Positions 35,791-45,966 of a stretch of DNA of 64,000 bases are shown one piece after another. The DNA comes from Oscarella lobularis. Taxonomy: Eukaryota; Porifera; Homoscleromorpha; Homosclerophorida; Oscarellidae. The notes under the pieces were generated by a model, which searched no databases, was not told where the DNA came from, and saw only the letters and a program-made list of their open reading frames with translations. Both the position numbers and the translations under genes were made by a program. Each line of letters starts with the position of its first letter. Position 1 is the first letter of the stretch. The stretch covers positions 248,001-312,000 of the forward strand of contig NC_089180.1 of the NCBI RefSeq assembly GCF_947507565.1, given 5' to 3'.

Positions 35791-36484
35791 TGACGTCAAG
35801 CCTACAATGAGTCTATAGCGGACGTCTCAAAGAGGGGGTCCTTTTGTAGGCGAACATAAGCAGGATTTGACGGTAAGCGAAACCGACCAAGTCGTATATT
35901 CCGTTTTTCTCACCTCGGTCGTGATCGGCGCGGATGAGCGTTGCATGTTTCTCTCTCTCTCTCTCTCTCTCTCTCGGCATTGCAATTGCACTCGCCTCGT
36001 GCAATTGCAATGCCGAGAGAGAAACATGTTAGCTCAGAGGCAGACCCGAAGTCCCGAACTGCTGATGTCGCTAATCAAACAAAGGATGATCAATCACAGG
36101 TGCTCCGAAAGACTTCACAGGAAGTCATGTGTGGCCCACTCACGTGCAAAGAGAACGGCCGAAACGAGACGGCGATTTGCGGTCGTGCTTCTAGAGTCCG
36201 TACTTAGAAAATCGAGGCGTTTTAATTTTTCCTGCCAGATGAGTCGCAACTGTCCGATCTTCTCGCCGACTTTTTTCACGAACGCTTCAATCTTCGTCGA
36301 ATCGGTTCGCGGCACGGTGACGACGTACTGCAAATAGGCGCGACTCTCCTCGTCGAGAACGCTGGCGCACTTGTCGATTTCCTCGATGACGGGCGCGTGG
36401 CCGGCTCGCGCCGAAGCGCACGAATCTTTGCTCGAAAGCGTCCCCACTGTCGACCATTCCCTTCTGAATTTCGTCCATGACGAG
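35768..36484. repeat. Segmental duplication, copy 2 (partner 11228-11885), carries intact SESTD1 spectrin exon
   Basis: Near-identical to 11228-11885. The spectrin-type exon here (minus, about 36480-36115) keeps one frame from MDEIQKGMVD through LDEESRAYLQYVVTVPRTDS, TKIEAFVKKVGEKIGQLRLI and WQEKLKRLDFL. The left edge abuts the NACHT remnant. The right edge abuts the adhesion-GPCR copy at gaggataaaaatccctggg, where ATAA is shared by both source ends. Confidence 0.85.
35944..36030. repeat. CT-repeat hairpin
   Basis: tgtttctctctctc..cggcattgcaattgcac is followed, after a 7-bp loop (tcgcctc), by its reverse complement gtgcaattgcaatgccgagagagaaaca. Copy 1 at 11.4 kb has only the right-hand arm (gcaattgcaatgccgagag), so the left arm was added in copy 2. 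Confidence 0.75.
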
Positions 36485-38240
36485 GATAAAAATCCCTGGG
36501 TTTGGTTTTCAGGAGACGCGGCTTTCGTTTTGGGATCCACTCCGACGACGAGAAGTTTGAGATTGCTGAAAGCCCAAGAAAATGTACTGCTTGTTAAATC
36601 GAGCGAAACGTTTTGAGCAACGTCATCAATCAAGTTCAATAGCCTAAAACGGCAAAAAACGTCGCAATTTTATTTTTTTTAAAAAAAGAACTATAGTTAC
36701 CTGACAGATGTGTTATTGGCCTCTTGGATTTCCGTCAGCTTTTCTTCGTCAAAATCCATTAGATGACTTGCCGTTTCCATCACATAGCGAGCCGTCTAGG
36801 TAAAAAAAGATGACCAATGAGGCTGTCTCTCGTCGACGTTCTCTTCTACCTCGTTGATTTCTAGGCCAACGATTGTTTCCATCAAATCGACAACCGTGCT
36901 GACAATCTCACTTCGACGAATCCGACGTTAACCTGCTCAAGTTCTTCGCCACATTCGTCACGTTTTCCTTTCCAACGCCCGCCTAAAGTAAACAAACGTC
37001 TAGAAGGCCAAAAGGAGACCGCGCCCACACAAAGAGACAAAAAAAGAAAGGAATCCAAAATAGAAGTCTATACGAAAAATTTTTACAGATAGACTCTAAT
37101 AGTAGTGTACTACAGTGTCTATGATGAATAAAGGAAGTAAGAAGGAAGTGGGGTACTTCTAAGCACGGGCGGAAAATCGCTTCCCACCAAACCCCAAGGA
37201 AATACAAACAAACTCCCCACCCATCGTTGGCTCTTCTTACCTTCATCAACAACCGGATCTCGTGTGCCGGGCTGAGACTTGTACAACTGGGCGTGAGAGT
37301 GGGCGTGGGCGACGGCGTTTCGAAAAAAATCGTCGACGGAGAAAACGACGACGAAAGCGTACGAAAAGAACGAACGACGATCGTCGACGTCGGCGCCGGA
37401 CGCGTGAACGGCAGCGGCGTCGACATCGTCGGCGTCGGTCGCAAGCGAACGATCGGCGTGAGGTGGAGCAACGATTCAGTCAAAAGAGCGGTCGACGTGG
37501 GGTGATCAGTCAAAAGAGCGCTAAGCGTGGGAGGGGGGCAGCACGGGCTCAAATTCGCAGTCCCATTCAAATAATATAAAGCGATCGCGTGCCGCTCGTC
37601 CGCTCCGCCGCCCGCGTCGACGAGTCGCGATAGACAGCCGACGAAGCCGTCGACGCCGAAATCGAACGATATCGGCGCGCCGTAATCGGGCGCGACGCGG
37701 ACGCTTCGACGTTGCGAATCGAGCGCAACGACGAATTCGCTCGCGCTGAATTCGATTTCGACGTCGTCGCGTTGCGTTCGACGTCGATTCCAAAAGAACG
37801 CCGTCCCGGTCTACGAGGAGGGCAGGGTGAAATTCAGTCATAAAGCCGGAAGACTGAATCTCACCTTCGTTCGAGTCGCAGGGGCTCGTAGAGACGAGCG
37901 ACGTGGCGAGGAGCGTTAGGAAAAGGCTAGCGGCGATCCGTCGTTCCATCAAGGAGTCCAGGATTCCCTCTACAATCCATCGACGTCACACTTTCACGCG
38001 GGGCCCCAGTTTTCTCTCGCGTGCGCTCGTTCTCCTTCTTCGTCCGTTCGCTGTCGTCGCGATTTGCGTGCACGCGTCAGTCCGCGACGTCGTTTCTAAG
38101 ACAGGGCTGCTGTAGAGACTAGAGAAGTTGCTGTAGAGAAGGACAACTGCGCAAGGCGTGGCGTGGGTAAAGAGTAGGGCCCGCCTTCGAATCACGATGA
38201 TGTCATGATCGTTCGATCCGGGACCGTGCCCGTTGCTTAG
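36484..38240. repeat. Segmental duplication of adhesion-GPCR 5' region, copy 2 (partner about 15764-17744)
   Basis: Shared with 15764-17744 at both ends: the GAIN-end exon on the left, signal-peptide exon and leader on the right up to gcccgttgcttag at 38240, after which the two copies differ (tggtgatt in copy 1, acgactac here). Confidence 0.75.
36488..37949 (-). pseudogene. Adhesion GPCR N-terminus, copy 2 (signal peptide, laminin-G remnant, stalk, GAIN)
   Basis: ATG at 37949, same signal peptide as copy 1. The next exon joins LLESTSNAT directly to the C-terminal half of a laminin-G domain in another frame (DVEIEFSASEFVVALDSQRR, ISFDFGVDGFVGCLSRLVDA), so most of the domain is deleted with a frame shift. 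A mucin-like stalk follows (TSTALLTESLLHLTPIVRLR, PTPTMSTPLPFTRPAPTST). Later exons read TARYVMETASHLMDFDEEKL with TEIQEANNTSVR and LLNLIDDVAQNVSLDLTSST, FSNLKLLVVGVDPKTKA: the GAIN domain. It stops at SPENQTQGF where the other duplicated block begins. The GPS and seven-helix part are missing in this copy. Confidence 0.65.
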
Positions 38241-38280
38241 ACGACTACAATTGTACAGTAGACTGTGTGATTTTCAGTGA

Positions 38281-38498
38281 AGGCCGATTCACACTAGCGT
38301 AACGTAACGTAAGACTTCTTCTTCTCATGATTGGTCACTCTCTTTTGTGACATCACTCTCCTTGACCATATTTGGAAGTTACGTTACAAGAAATCATGGC
38401 CGTATGTTGCACGGTCTTGACACGCACAACGAAAGCCCGCCCCTTATTAACCAATTACCTGGGCACGTTTTTAGGAGCGTGCCTGTGGAATCCGCCTT
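38281..38498. mobile_element. Probable MITE with imperfect terminal inverted repeats
   Basis: Left end aggccgattcacactagcg; right end, reversed, aaggcggattccacaggcacg. About 218 bp, no open frame. It lies just beyond the right edge of the duplicated segment. The terminal motif (GGCNGATTC-ACA) is of a kind seen at ends of many non-autonomous DNA elements. Confidence 0.45.
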
Positions 38499-38602
38499 AA
38501 TTGGCATCACGCGAGCACCATTTCAAATAATTATATATATTTTTATTACTTACAAATTACTATTTACATCCATAGCGGATAAAAAAAGTGATGCATCTGA
38601 CT

Positions 38603-39790
38603 TTATTTATACTTTCGGCTCAGAAGACGATGGACGAGTTCTCCGCGAAATTTGAAGCATCCCAGACGAAGCATCGAGGCGAGAATGTCGCGATCAATAT
38701 CAGAACGATGTGAAATAACAGCAGTCTAATAAATAAGTATTAACATATAAGGAAATGTCTCTCCTCTTTCTCTCTGACCTGTACGGCATCTTTGATTGGA
38801 ATTTCCGGATCCAAATCAGGAGCAGATGTGCTACAATGTCAAATAATTAATTAATAAATATCATTTCATTTTTACGAACTGTAAGATCCAAGAATGCTTC
38901 ATTACGTCATTGATCTAAAAATAATTAATGACGTCATCGTTATTATATTATATAAAGGATTATGGATAGTGTACTGTCATTCTCTTGTTGGCGTTCACGC
39001 AGATCATTCCCCGTATCAAGTGTTGCAGAGGTGCTAGTCTCCCACTTTGACCTAGACCATGAAGCCACGCGGAACCTGTCTCTATTAACCGATTATTTAA
39101 TTAACTCTAGACCCCACCTTTTCTAATAAAGCGCGCAAATTGCCCTGTCTGTCATCAAAAGGAAGAGAACCCTTAATTAAAAGACAATGAATAATCAAAT
39201 TAATTAATAAAATATATATGAATTTTTACTTACAACGACGAGTGCAAAGAGAATGACGCCACAGCTCCAAATGTCCGCCTTTCTGCCGTCATAACTAATT
39301 CCCTGTATGTATAATCAATTAAAAATTAAAATACACATATTTATTTTTTCTGACCCGGATGACTTCGGGGCAGGCGCAGTGAGAAGATCCGCAACTCGTT
39401 TGCAACAAATCGTCTTCCAACTGGGAAAAGAGAATATAAAAAATTAGCCAATAAAATCAAGGTATAATACCTGTAATGAAGCCATTCCGAAATCAGCCAC
39501 TTTAATTTTCTTTTCACTATCCAAGAGAAGATTTTCCGGTTTCAAATCCCTGTGACTGTAAAAACATGAGAAAAAATTATTATTTATTATTCAAAGGGAC
39601 TTACACTATGCAGTGGGCGTGGCAAAAATCTACAGCAGATAAAATTTGCCGATAAAACTGCCTAGCCTAAAAATCAATACTTAAAATATTGAATTAATTA
39701 TTATAGTTTTATTTTACCTCTCTTTCTGATAGTCTTCCCTTTGAACGAGATAATCAAATAATTCTCCACCAGTCACGTCACTTTTTTTCC
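38603..39790 (-). pseudogene. BRSK/SAD-like kinase lacking its N-lobe
   Basis: Exons read TGGELFDYLVQ (39775-39715), [39 protein letters not shown] with [85 protein letters not shown], then LASMLRLGCFKFRGELVHRL and stop at 38603. [16 protein letters not shown], SCGSxHxACPEVI and the SLGCF-like UBA segment match BRSK1/2, AMPK-related polarity kinases. The glycine loop and ATP-binding lysine are absent: upstream of GGELFDYL the sequence is a coiled coil of another gene. One base appears lost after YLVQ (GRLSERE lies in another frame). The protein also ends soon after the UBA-like part. Confidence 0.7.
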
Positions 39791-39829
39791 CCGTGACCTT
39801 TGTGTGTATTTGGTTGTGGAGTTCTCCGA

Positions 39830-40390
39830 GAGGACGTCGCAAAGTATTTGCCGTTCGAAGATCCGCTTTCGAATTTCTGTGCGCCAATCAAAAGGGGGGA
39901 AATATTTGTATATCAAGAACCGTTGATTCTCCTGACCCCAAAATTTATTAAATAATACCTATTTAATTATTATTTGTATTAACCAGTTCGACTGTTTCTT
40001 TTGATACACGCATTTCCTGCAGCATATTTTAAAACAAGGCAGTTTCATCCTGAAACAGAGAAATTCAAGGGAGGTAACGAAAAATGTCCACAAATTGATT
40101 TACCCTCGCTTGTTGGATCTCCAATTGCCTGGCATTCAATTCCCTCACCTCAGCCCTTGCGAAAAAAACGCACTCAATCAAATTATTCAATTAATTAAAA
40201 TATTTAATGTCACTTCTTGCGTCGACTGAAGTTGTTTCACCTCCTCCGACGCCTTTTGCCACATTTCCGCATACTCGTCTCTCTCCTGACATATCATGTG
40301 ATAATATTCAACCAATTCCTCTCTCTTTGCTCACCTCCTGTAATGTTCGACGGCGTGTCGACGAACGTATCTAAAAGAGACGACGTCTGA
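39830..40390 (-). pseudogene. Coiled-coil gene fragment joined to the kinase
   Basis: Short exons read YVRRHAVEHYR, ERDEYAEMWQKASEEVKQLQ, AEVRELNARQLEIQQAR, then DETALF stop NMLQEMRVSKETVEL, and KADLRTANTLRRPLGELHNQ running straight into the kinase exon. Heptad-like and charged, resembling CCDC13-type ciliary coiled-coil proteins (weak). An in-frame stop interrupts the third exon. Confidence 0.4.
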
Positions 40391-40654
40391 ATAATTAGCG
40401 ACATATTCCGTGCCAAGATCCCCTACTTTCTAAGATTTTCTATACCTTCCGCAGTGCATATCCAATTTGATTTCCTCTATGCTCTTTCCCCTCTTACATC
40501 TATGATGAGACTAGCCAGATGGTCCAGCCTCGCGCGCGTCAGGCGAAGCAACGGGCTGGATTCTCGAGCCTAGGGTACTAGTAGGTTAGGCGAAAATGAG
40601 AGTTGAAAGAATTTTATTTTTAATAAAAATATGCGCATAGTTCCTGTTCGGGCA

Positions 40655-40770
40655 GTTTTGGTGCACTAGGGTCTTGCCCAGGACCCTGGAGGAGCAGTTT
40701 TTTGTGACGGCGTCGTGCTCAGGACAACGGAGCAGTTTTATGACGTCATACCCAGGACGCTCTCCCTAAA
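40655..40770. repeat. Degraded relative of the 3.0-kb inverted-repeat element
   Basis: Contains gggtcttgcccaggaccc, gagcagttttttgtgacgg, gtcgtgctcaggac and gtcatacccaggac: the same gggtc-atgctc-aggacccc and gagcagttttt blocks as at 3002-3311, but incomplete and more diverged. Confidence 0.55.
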
Positions 40771-41037
40771 GAATAAATGAAATTTCGCGCGCAGGTGACG
40801 CGCTCCCTTGCATCTTCACCACAAGTACAGTCTAGAAGACAAGAAAAGAAATCAAATTACCTAGGACAAGTACTATCTCTTACTTTCTTCCTCTTGACAA
40901 AATCAATTTGCGATTATTTCTATTCTTTTTATAAAATGCCTAGAGATATTATCTTTGGACAAATGTTACAGACCCTAACTTGTCCTTACGTCTATGGGTG
41001 GTCGAGCTTCTTCAGCCAGCGCACACCTCAAACGCAA

Positions 41038-42500
41038 CTACTGTAGGTTCACGGGGTCCGTCTGCGTTGAAGCGTCTCCTTTTCGACGTTTTTCCTTTCG
41101 TAGACGTCCCGGAAGACTTCGAGAACGCTTGTGAGACGTCGATAATGACTTCGGCTCTGGCGAATAGCCTTTCGGCGGCTTTTTCGACTCCGAAACGGGC
41201 CTAAACAAGAATGACGTCACTCTCGAGGACGACACGAGCGAATTTCTTCACGCGCGACGGTCTTACCCGACGGTATCAACGCGTAATTGCTTAAAACTTC
41301 GCTGCAAATCGTCGGCGACAGAACACATCGAAAGTTTCGGAGGGGACAAGATTTCCCTTACCGCGCTTTAGCTGTACGTAAATATCAAATGAACCGCTAT
41401 CCTTATTTTATCAGAAAAACTAAGTCAGCAAAAAATTTATAAGTAGGGAGCAAGAAGCTCATCTATTGTTCCTGGACCCCAATGTGTCAACTGATCCTTA
41501 TTAAAAAATCATATATAAATACGCATCAACGAAACCTCACTCTTTTACCTGAGGTAAATACAAACAAATACTGGACAATTTGAAGACAATAGATTTACTC
41601 TATAATAACGCCCCAGAAATGATATATAATTGACCGAAAATTTGATGAGTATTTCTTACCGGCAGGTGCTGCCTGTCTATGAAGAGAAACATGGATTGCG
41701 CTGGATTATTAATAATCAAATCCGTCTCGTCCTTCGGAGTGAGAAAACGTATTAGCTGTCGCTCATAGTCGTTGTGATCATACTCAAAGTCAGCCTAAAA
41801 GAACAGAAAATCAATAGAAAAAAATTCAATTACCAGTTACCACATAGCCAGACCTTGAGAGGTTTATAGGATTCGTCTCCCTCGCCTTTCCACTTGGAAA
41901 ACAAAAGACAGACAATCTTATCGATGTCGTTTCGAGGCCACAGGAAAAAATCCATCTCCTGCGTGCATCCAATAACATCCTAGAAGCCAAAAAAATAATT
42001 AAAAAAACGCCCAAAGAAATCGATAAGCAAACATGACTCGCCTTTCTCATGCTCTGATAACGAGGTGCGTGCAACTGAACGACGTCTTTTTCCAACAATT
42101 CCAACGAGCTTTCGAGAGAATACGCCAATTCCTGGGGAGAGAAAAACAAAACCAAAAATCCTTTTCGAGCTCCGCCCCTCTCCGCTCTTTATCTCACATT
42201 GGCTGCTCTCAGTATCATCTCCTCGTAATTATTCGTCATAACGGGAACCACTTCGGCGATTTCGAACAGAGCCGGACGTTTTTTCTAAACGAATTTACGT
42301 CTTCGCATTGCGTGAGAGGAGAGGGGCCCCCTCCCCTTTCCGCCCCTGACGTTCTCTCTTGCCTTATCCTTGAAGAGAAATATCAAGTACATTTTGAAAT
42401 CGAATTGATCGGCGAGCGATTCTTGTTTTTTTGCTGTCGCAAGCGAAAGAGCGTCGCTTGCTTTCGGGACGATCCGTCCGCCATCGTGCGCGCGAAGAGG
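41038..42500 (-). CDS. Conserved-looking multi-exon protein of unknown family
   Basis: Exons on the minus strand in order: [19 protein letters not shown] (to 42360), [20 protein letters not shown] then [29 protein letters not shown] with [30 protein letters not shown] with [40 protein letters not shown] then [31 protein letters not shown], and [17 protein letters not shown] basic C-terminal exon ([20 protein letters not shown]) at 41038-41204 may belong. The first exon uses a GC donor (aag|gcaag). No frame within the middle exons is broken. The helical, charged pattern looks real, but I cannot name the family. Confidence 0.5.
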
Positions 42501-42640
42501 CCCCTGCTCGTTCAGATGCGATTATCGATGCACCATGCACCGGGCGATGAGGGAAGAAGTTCGCTGCCAGACCAATATGCCGAGTTTTCCTCGAAAAACA
42601 GACGCGAATCGATATTCGCGCATGCGCTTGGAGTCAAAAC

Positions 42641-42966
42641 ATGGTCAAGACGAAATTGGCGTCGAAAAAGCGCCAGCGACAAGCCAGAATCATATCGACA
42701 AAGCTAAAGCCTTGGGTAGAACGATTCCGAAGTGTCAATCGAATAAATGGCGACGTTTATTCGATAGCTTGCCATAGAAGGAGAACTCTTCCTCCGAAAA
42801 TTAGCAAAGGAAGCTCAACTTGAAGCAAGAAAAGCCGGACAGTCGACTATAACCGAGCAGCACATAAAATCTGTAGAAAAGGTAAGAGAATAGTCAATGT
42901 TTAACGTGGGCGCGATCGTACCTTCCCTCTTGTGTGTAGAATGTTCTCAAGGCATTCAAAGGCTAA
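42641..42966 (+). CDS. Candidate CENP-W-like histone-fold protein
   Basis: ATG at 42641: MVKTKLASKKRQRQARIIST, KLKPWVERFRSV. The C-terminal part reads LFLRKLAKEAQLEARKAGQS, TITEQHIKSVEK, then after an intron NVLKAFKG and TAA at 42964-42966. The end resembles CENP-W (LLF..RLAEE..........I...HV..A.K.ILKKF.G), the small centromere histone-fold protein that pairs with CENP-T. The two parts lie in different frames. They can be joined by a 66-bp intron in one phase (giving a different N-terminus) or imply a one-base slip. The identification rests mainly on the C-terminal half. Confidence 0.4.
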
Positions 42967-43009
42967 GAAAGACGAACTTAACTTCGAAGTACTTGAAAGT
43001 ATCGCGTAG

Positions 43010-43700
43010 TCAGTATAAGAATGAGTCGTTCAGTGAGGGTCCGTAGTTCTTCCTGATGGACGTGTCCCACTTATATCCGATTTCCTCTATGCTTTGTCTC
43101 GGTAATACCTGCGCTCTGTTTCTCCTTTCTCCCGCCGCTGGAAGGGAGTGGAGTTCGACTGGGACGTTCCCTGATACTGTACTGGCCAGTAAGTCTTCCT
43201 CCTGTTTCTTACGACGTTCTTTCTCTATTTCTTCCTCTTCCTTTTGCAATTGTGCTCCTATCAATTCGTCCTAAGCACACACACAAAAAACTCAAGCCAT
43301 TGTGTAAATCTAATATAATGATCCTCACTAGGACTAAATGGTTTGTTGTTCGGCCACCAGTGGCCCTTGGGGTATCGTCTTCGTTTCGAGCTGCTTCAGT
43401 ATTAAATTGTCTTCCGAGCCAATTCCGCGTCCTTATCTTCTTGACTTGGATGTTTCCAATGAGCAGTCCTCTACTTTCATATGTACCTATAATTCATATC
43501 CTCACCTGTTGTAAATGGCTTCTAGCTGGCAAAGAAAACGATTCGTCTGTTTCTGAAGGGCTGAAGTGTGGCGATGCAAACGAACGACTGCTCATGCTCA
43601 TATCCAAACTTCTCCTTCTCAGTTCGTCTTCTCGGTTGTCAAGCCTTTTCTCCCTGGGGGTCCTCGTCTTTCAATCACGTGTCCCTCCTCTCAGTTCCGA
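43010..43700 (-). CDS. Coiled-coil protein C-terminus, family unknown
   Basis: An exon near 43700-43508 reads KTRTPREKRLDNREDELRRR, SLDMSMSSRSFASPHFSPSE and ends SHLQQ at a gtgagg donor. The exon at 43264-43010 reads LIGAQLQKEEEEIEKERRKK, QEEDLLASTVSG, RAQVLPRQSIEEIGYKWDTS and ends SLNDSFLY. The Glu/Lys-rich helix and the serine-rich stretch are clear. The link between exons (43490-43265) is not settled. No family named. Confidence 0.4.
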
Positions 43701-43776
43701 TCTATCGTGTGGCGAATTATGTAAACACACATTCCGTTTTTGTTGCTTCACAAACCCCGACGGCTCTCCGGAGGCG

Positions 43777-44751
43777 ATGTTACGCTCCCTTTCGCTCGCT
43801 CTACTCCTCCTAACGCCAATCGTCGACGCGGCATCGTGTCTCACCACCGCTTTCTCTACCCCAGTTGGAAATGCCGTGCCCAGGTCGTCTTCTCCGGGCA
43901 CCGATTCGCCGCTCTAAGCTACGGCGATCACGCAATCGCACTATTCCGCGTCAACATGAACGACAGCGTCCAAGTGGCGCTCGTAAATAAGAACGGAGGT
44001 ACGTAGGGCGCGCCACCCGTTTTCATCTACGGGCCACACAGGTTCATGTATTTACGTCATTGCATTCGTCCTGGAGGCGTAAAAGCCTACGTCACTCCGG
44101 GAAGATACGAAGTCAAAGTACGAGTATTCTAAACAATTGATTTTTCTATGTGCAATTGTTCAGGTTTTCGCCTGCGGTCTCGTACGCAACGAAAGTGACT
44201 ATCATCGACTCCAGCCCCTCATTGATCCCATCGTAGTCGATTTGGAGCAACAGGGCGAATATTATATGGCAGTGCATGGGAAATTTAATTCGAAAAATTA
44301 TCCACCGTCGTTTACCGTTATTCCGTCGACGGCGATCGTGGCAACGCCGTCGACGTTGACATCGAAGTCATCGACGGAGATTACTACTACTCATATTCAG
44401 TCTACGACTTTGGCTTCGACGACTTTTACTCCTTCATCGCCTTCTGGGGCTCAAGTTCCTAAGTTAACTGTCTGGGGGGGTTTTCTCATTGTCTTTTGCA
44501 CGTTTTTAGCTTCTAGTTTTTTCTTTTGTAAATATTTTGTTAATTATAAAGCCGGAAATAGGGGCGGTAAAAGGTGTTTGTGGAATTTGTGTCCATCTGG
44601 TTGTCGCGACGCGCGTTTCGAGCGAATATTCAACGGGGTTGTGGTTTTCGTTGACGTTCGTGGTCCACCTGGCATTGTGAGTCGGTTTCCGCTTGCGACG
44701 GGACTTCGAAGAGATCGCGTTTCTTCGCGGAGACGAAACGGCTGCTTATAG
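43777..44751 (+). CDS. Orphan type I membrane glycoprotein
   Basis: ATG at 43777: MLRSLSLALLLLTPIVDAAS, a signal peptide. The ectodomain reads (after an apparent one-base slip near 43885) QVVFSGHRFAALSYGDHAIA, LFRVNMNDSVQVALVNKNGG. Next exons: RHCIRPGGVKAYVTPGRYEV, then FACGLVRNESDYHRLQPLID, EYYMAVHGKF. A Thr/Ser-rich stalk (STLTSKSSTEITTTHIQSTT) precedes a membrane span (LTVWGGFLIVFCTFLASSFF) and a short basic tail ending at TAG 44749-44751. A small beta-type domain on a mucin-like stalk suggests a surface receptor or adhesion protein. No known family recognised. The slip may be sequence error or decay. Confidence 0.5.
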
Positions 44752-45059
44752 ACGCGATTGCGACGTCCTGTCGTCTCGAATCGGTGCAGCGACACGCGAA
44801 AATGACGCTGGCACGACGAACAGCGGCGCATCGGCGACGATCGACTCGAAATTGCGAAGAATTCTCACGGTCACGTGGATGAACGCGCGCGCAGTAAGAT
44901 CGATTCGCGAAAAACATTTATTCGAGCAAATAACGATAAATCTACGACCTAAACTAACGAGAAAACGTGCACCTGAGTAAATAGATCTTGAATGCGTCCC
45001 GTTCTTCGCGCTCTATCTTCGTTTTCCTTCTGCACGAGCTTTCGCCTAGAAAAAAAGAG

Positions 45060-45780
45060 ATTAGCTACTGTAAATCAATCCGTGTACGTACCTTTTTGTT
45101 GCGTCCGTATTCGCGCTACCCAGGCTACACCGCGGGGAGGTTCGGACGCGTCGTAGCCCAGGTGAGTCTTCGCAAAGCGAAGACCCCCTTCCAAAAAATG
45201 TCGGGCGAGTTGCGGGTCCTCGGCCACTCCATTCAGTACCCACCTGGATGAGGATCGGCCCCTAATACCGAAACCCCGGTGCGCTGGTACCAAAGCCTTC
45301 GGTATGTCTTCCTGAGAAGAACCGGGCCTTGTGGAGTGGAGAGAGGCTGACCGCTGTTTGTAGGAGTCAACAATGAAGACAGTGCAATGGAGGAATCGAA
45401 GGCTCCTGGGCCGGATCATCCTCCGTCTAATCGTGCCATCGGGTGAGATAAGTGCCGGCAACCAGGCCATGGTTGAACACCCCCTCTAAGCCGTGCTCAC
45501 TCGTGCCTAACGTGAGCCGTGCTTATTGGCAACAATAAGACTTTGGCGATCGTTAAATCCCAGTGCGTAAACCGAGGCATAAGCCCCCCATCGCCCTGCC
45601 TAGGGGCTCCGGCACGGAATTACCCGTGGGCCACGCTGAGTTCCAACTATCCTTCCTTGCCTTCTGTCGAATCTCCCGAGCCAGTCCATCTCAAGGATGA
45701 GACGCAGATTGCTCCACGCCGCACCCACCCTCAGCCGCAACTGAAGGAATCGGTGCGCTCGCCGCTATTTTGAACAGCAC
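45060..45780. other. GC-rich non-coding block of unknown origin
   Basis: The block is much richer in GC than its flanks and has a different texture: gatcggcccctaataccg, aaaccccggtgcgctgg, ccgtgctcactcgtgcctaa, with several short internal inverted repeats. The plus frame at 45519-45773 is proline-rich and motif-free. It could be the 5' region of a LINE, a SINE composite or a structured RNA gene. I cannot assign it. Confidence 0.3.
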
Positions 45781-45966
45781 GCCCCGCCCATTAACCGAGC
45801 GCGCTCATTGGTCCGCTGTGTCACGTGGTGTGAAATAAAGCGCGCTCATTGGGTTGACGAATTAGGTGAGAATTCTAAACCGGTTTCGATACAGGTTTGA
45901 CCGGTATCTTTAGAAAAAATGATGCAACATCGCCACGCGATTGAAGCATGATCAACCACACCCAAG

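Noticed and set aside
35947-35975. CT repeat as a promoter or recombination hotspot
   Set aside because: Simple repeat; only the hairpin it forms with the adjacent sequence is informative.
45060-45780. Possible rRNA or tRNA gene
   Set aside because: No stretch matches the conserved rRNA cores or a tRNA cloverleaf that I can recognise; only GC richness suggested it.
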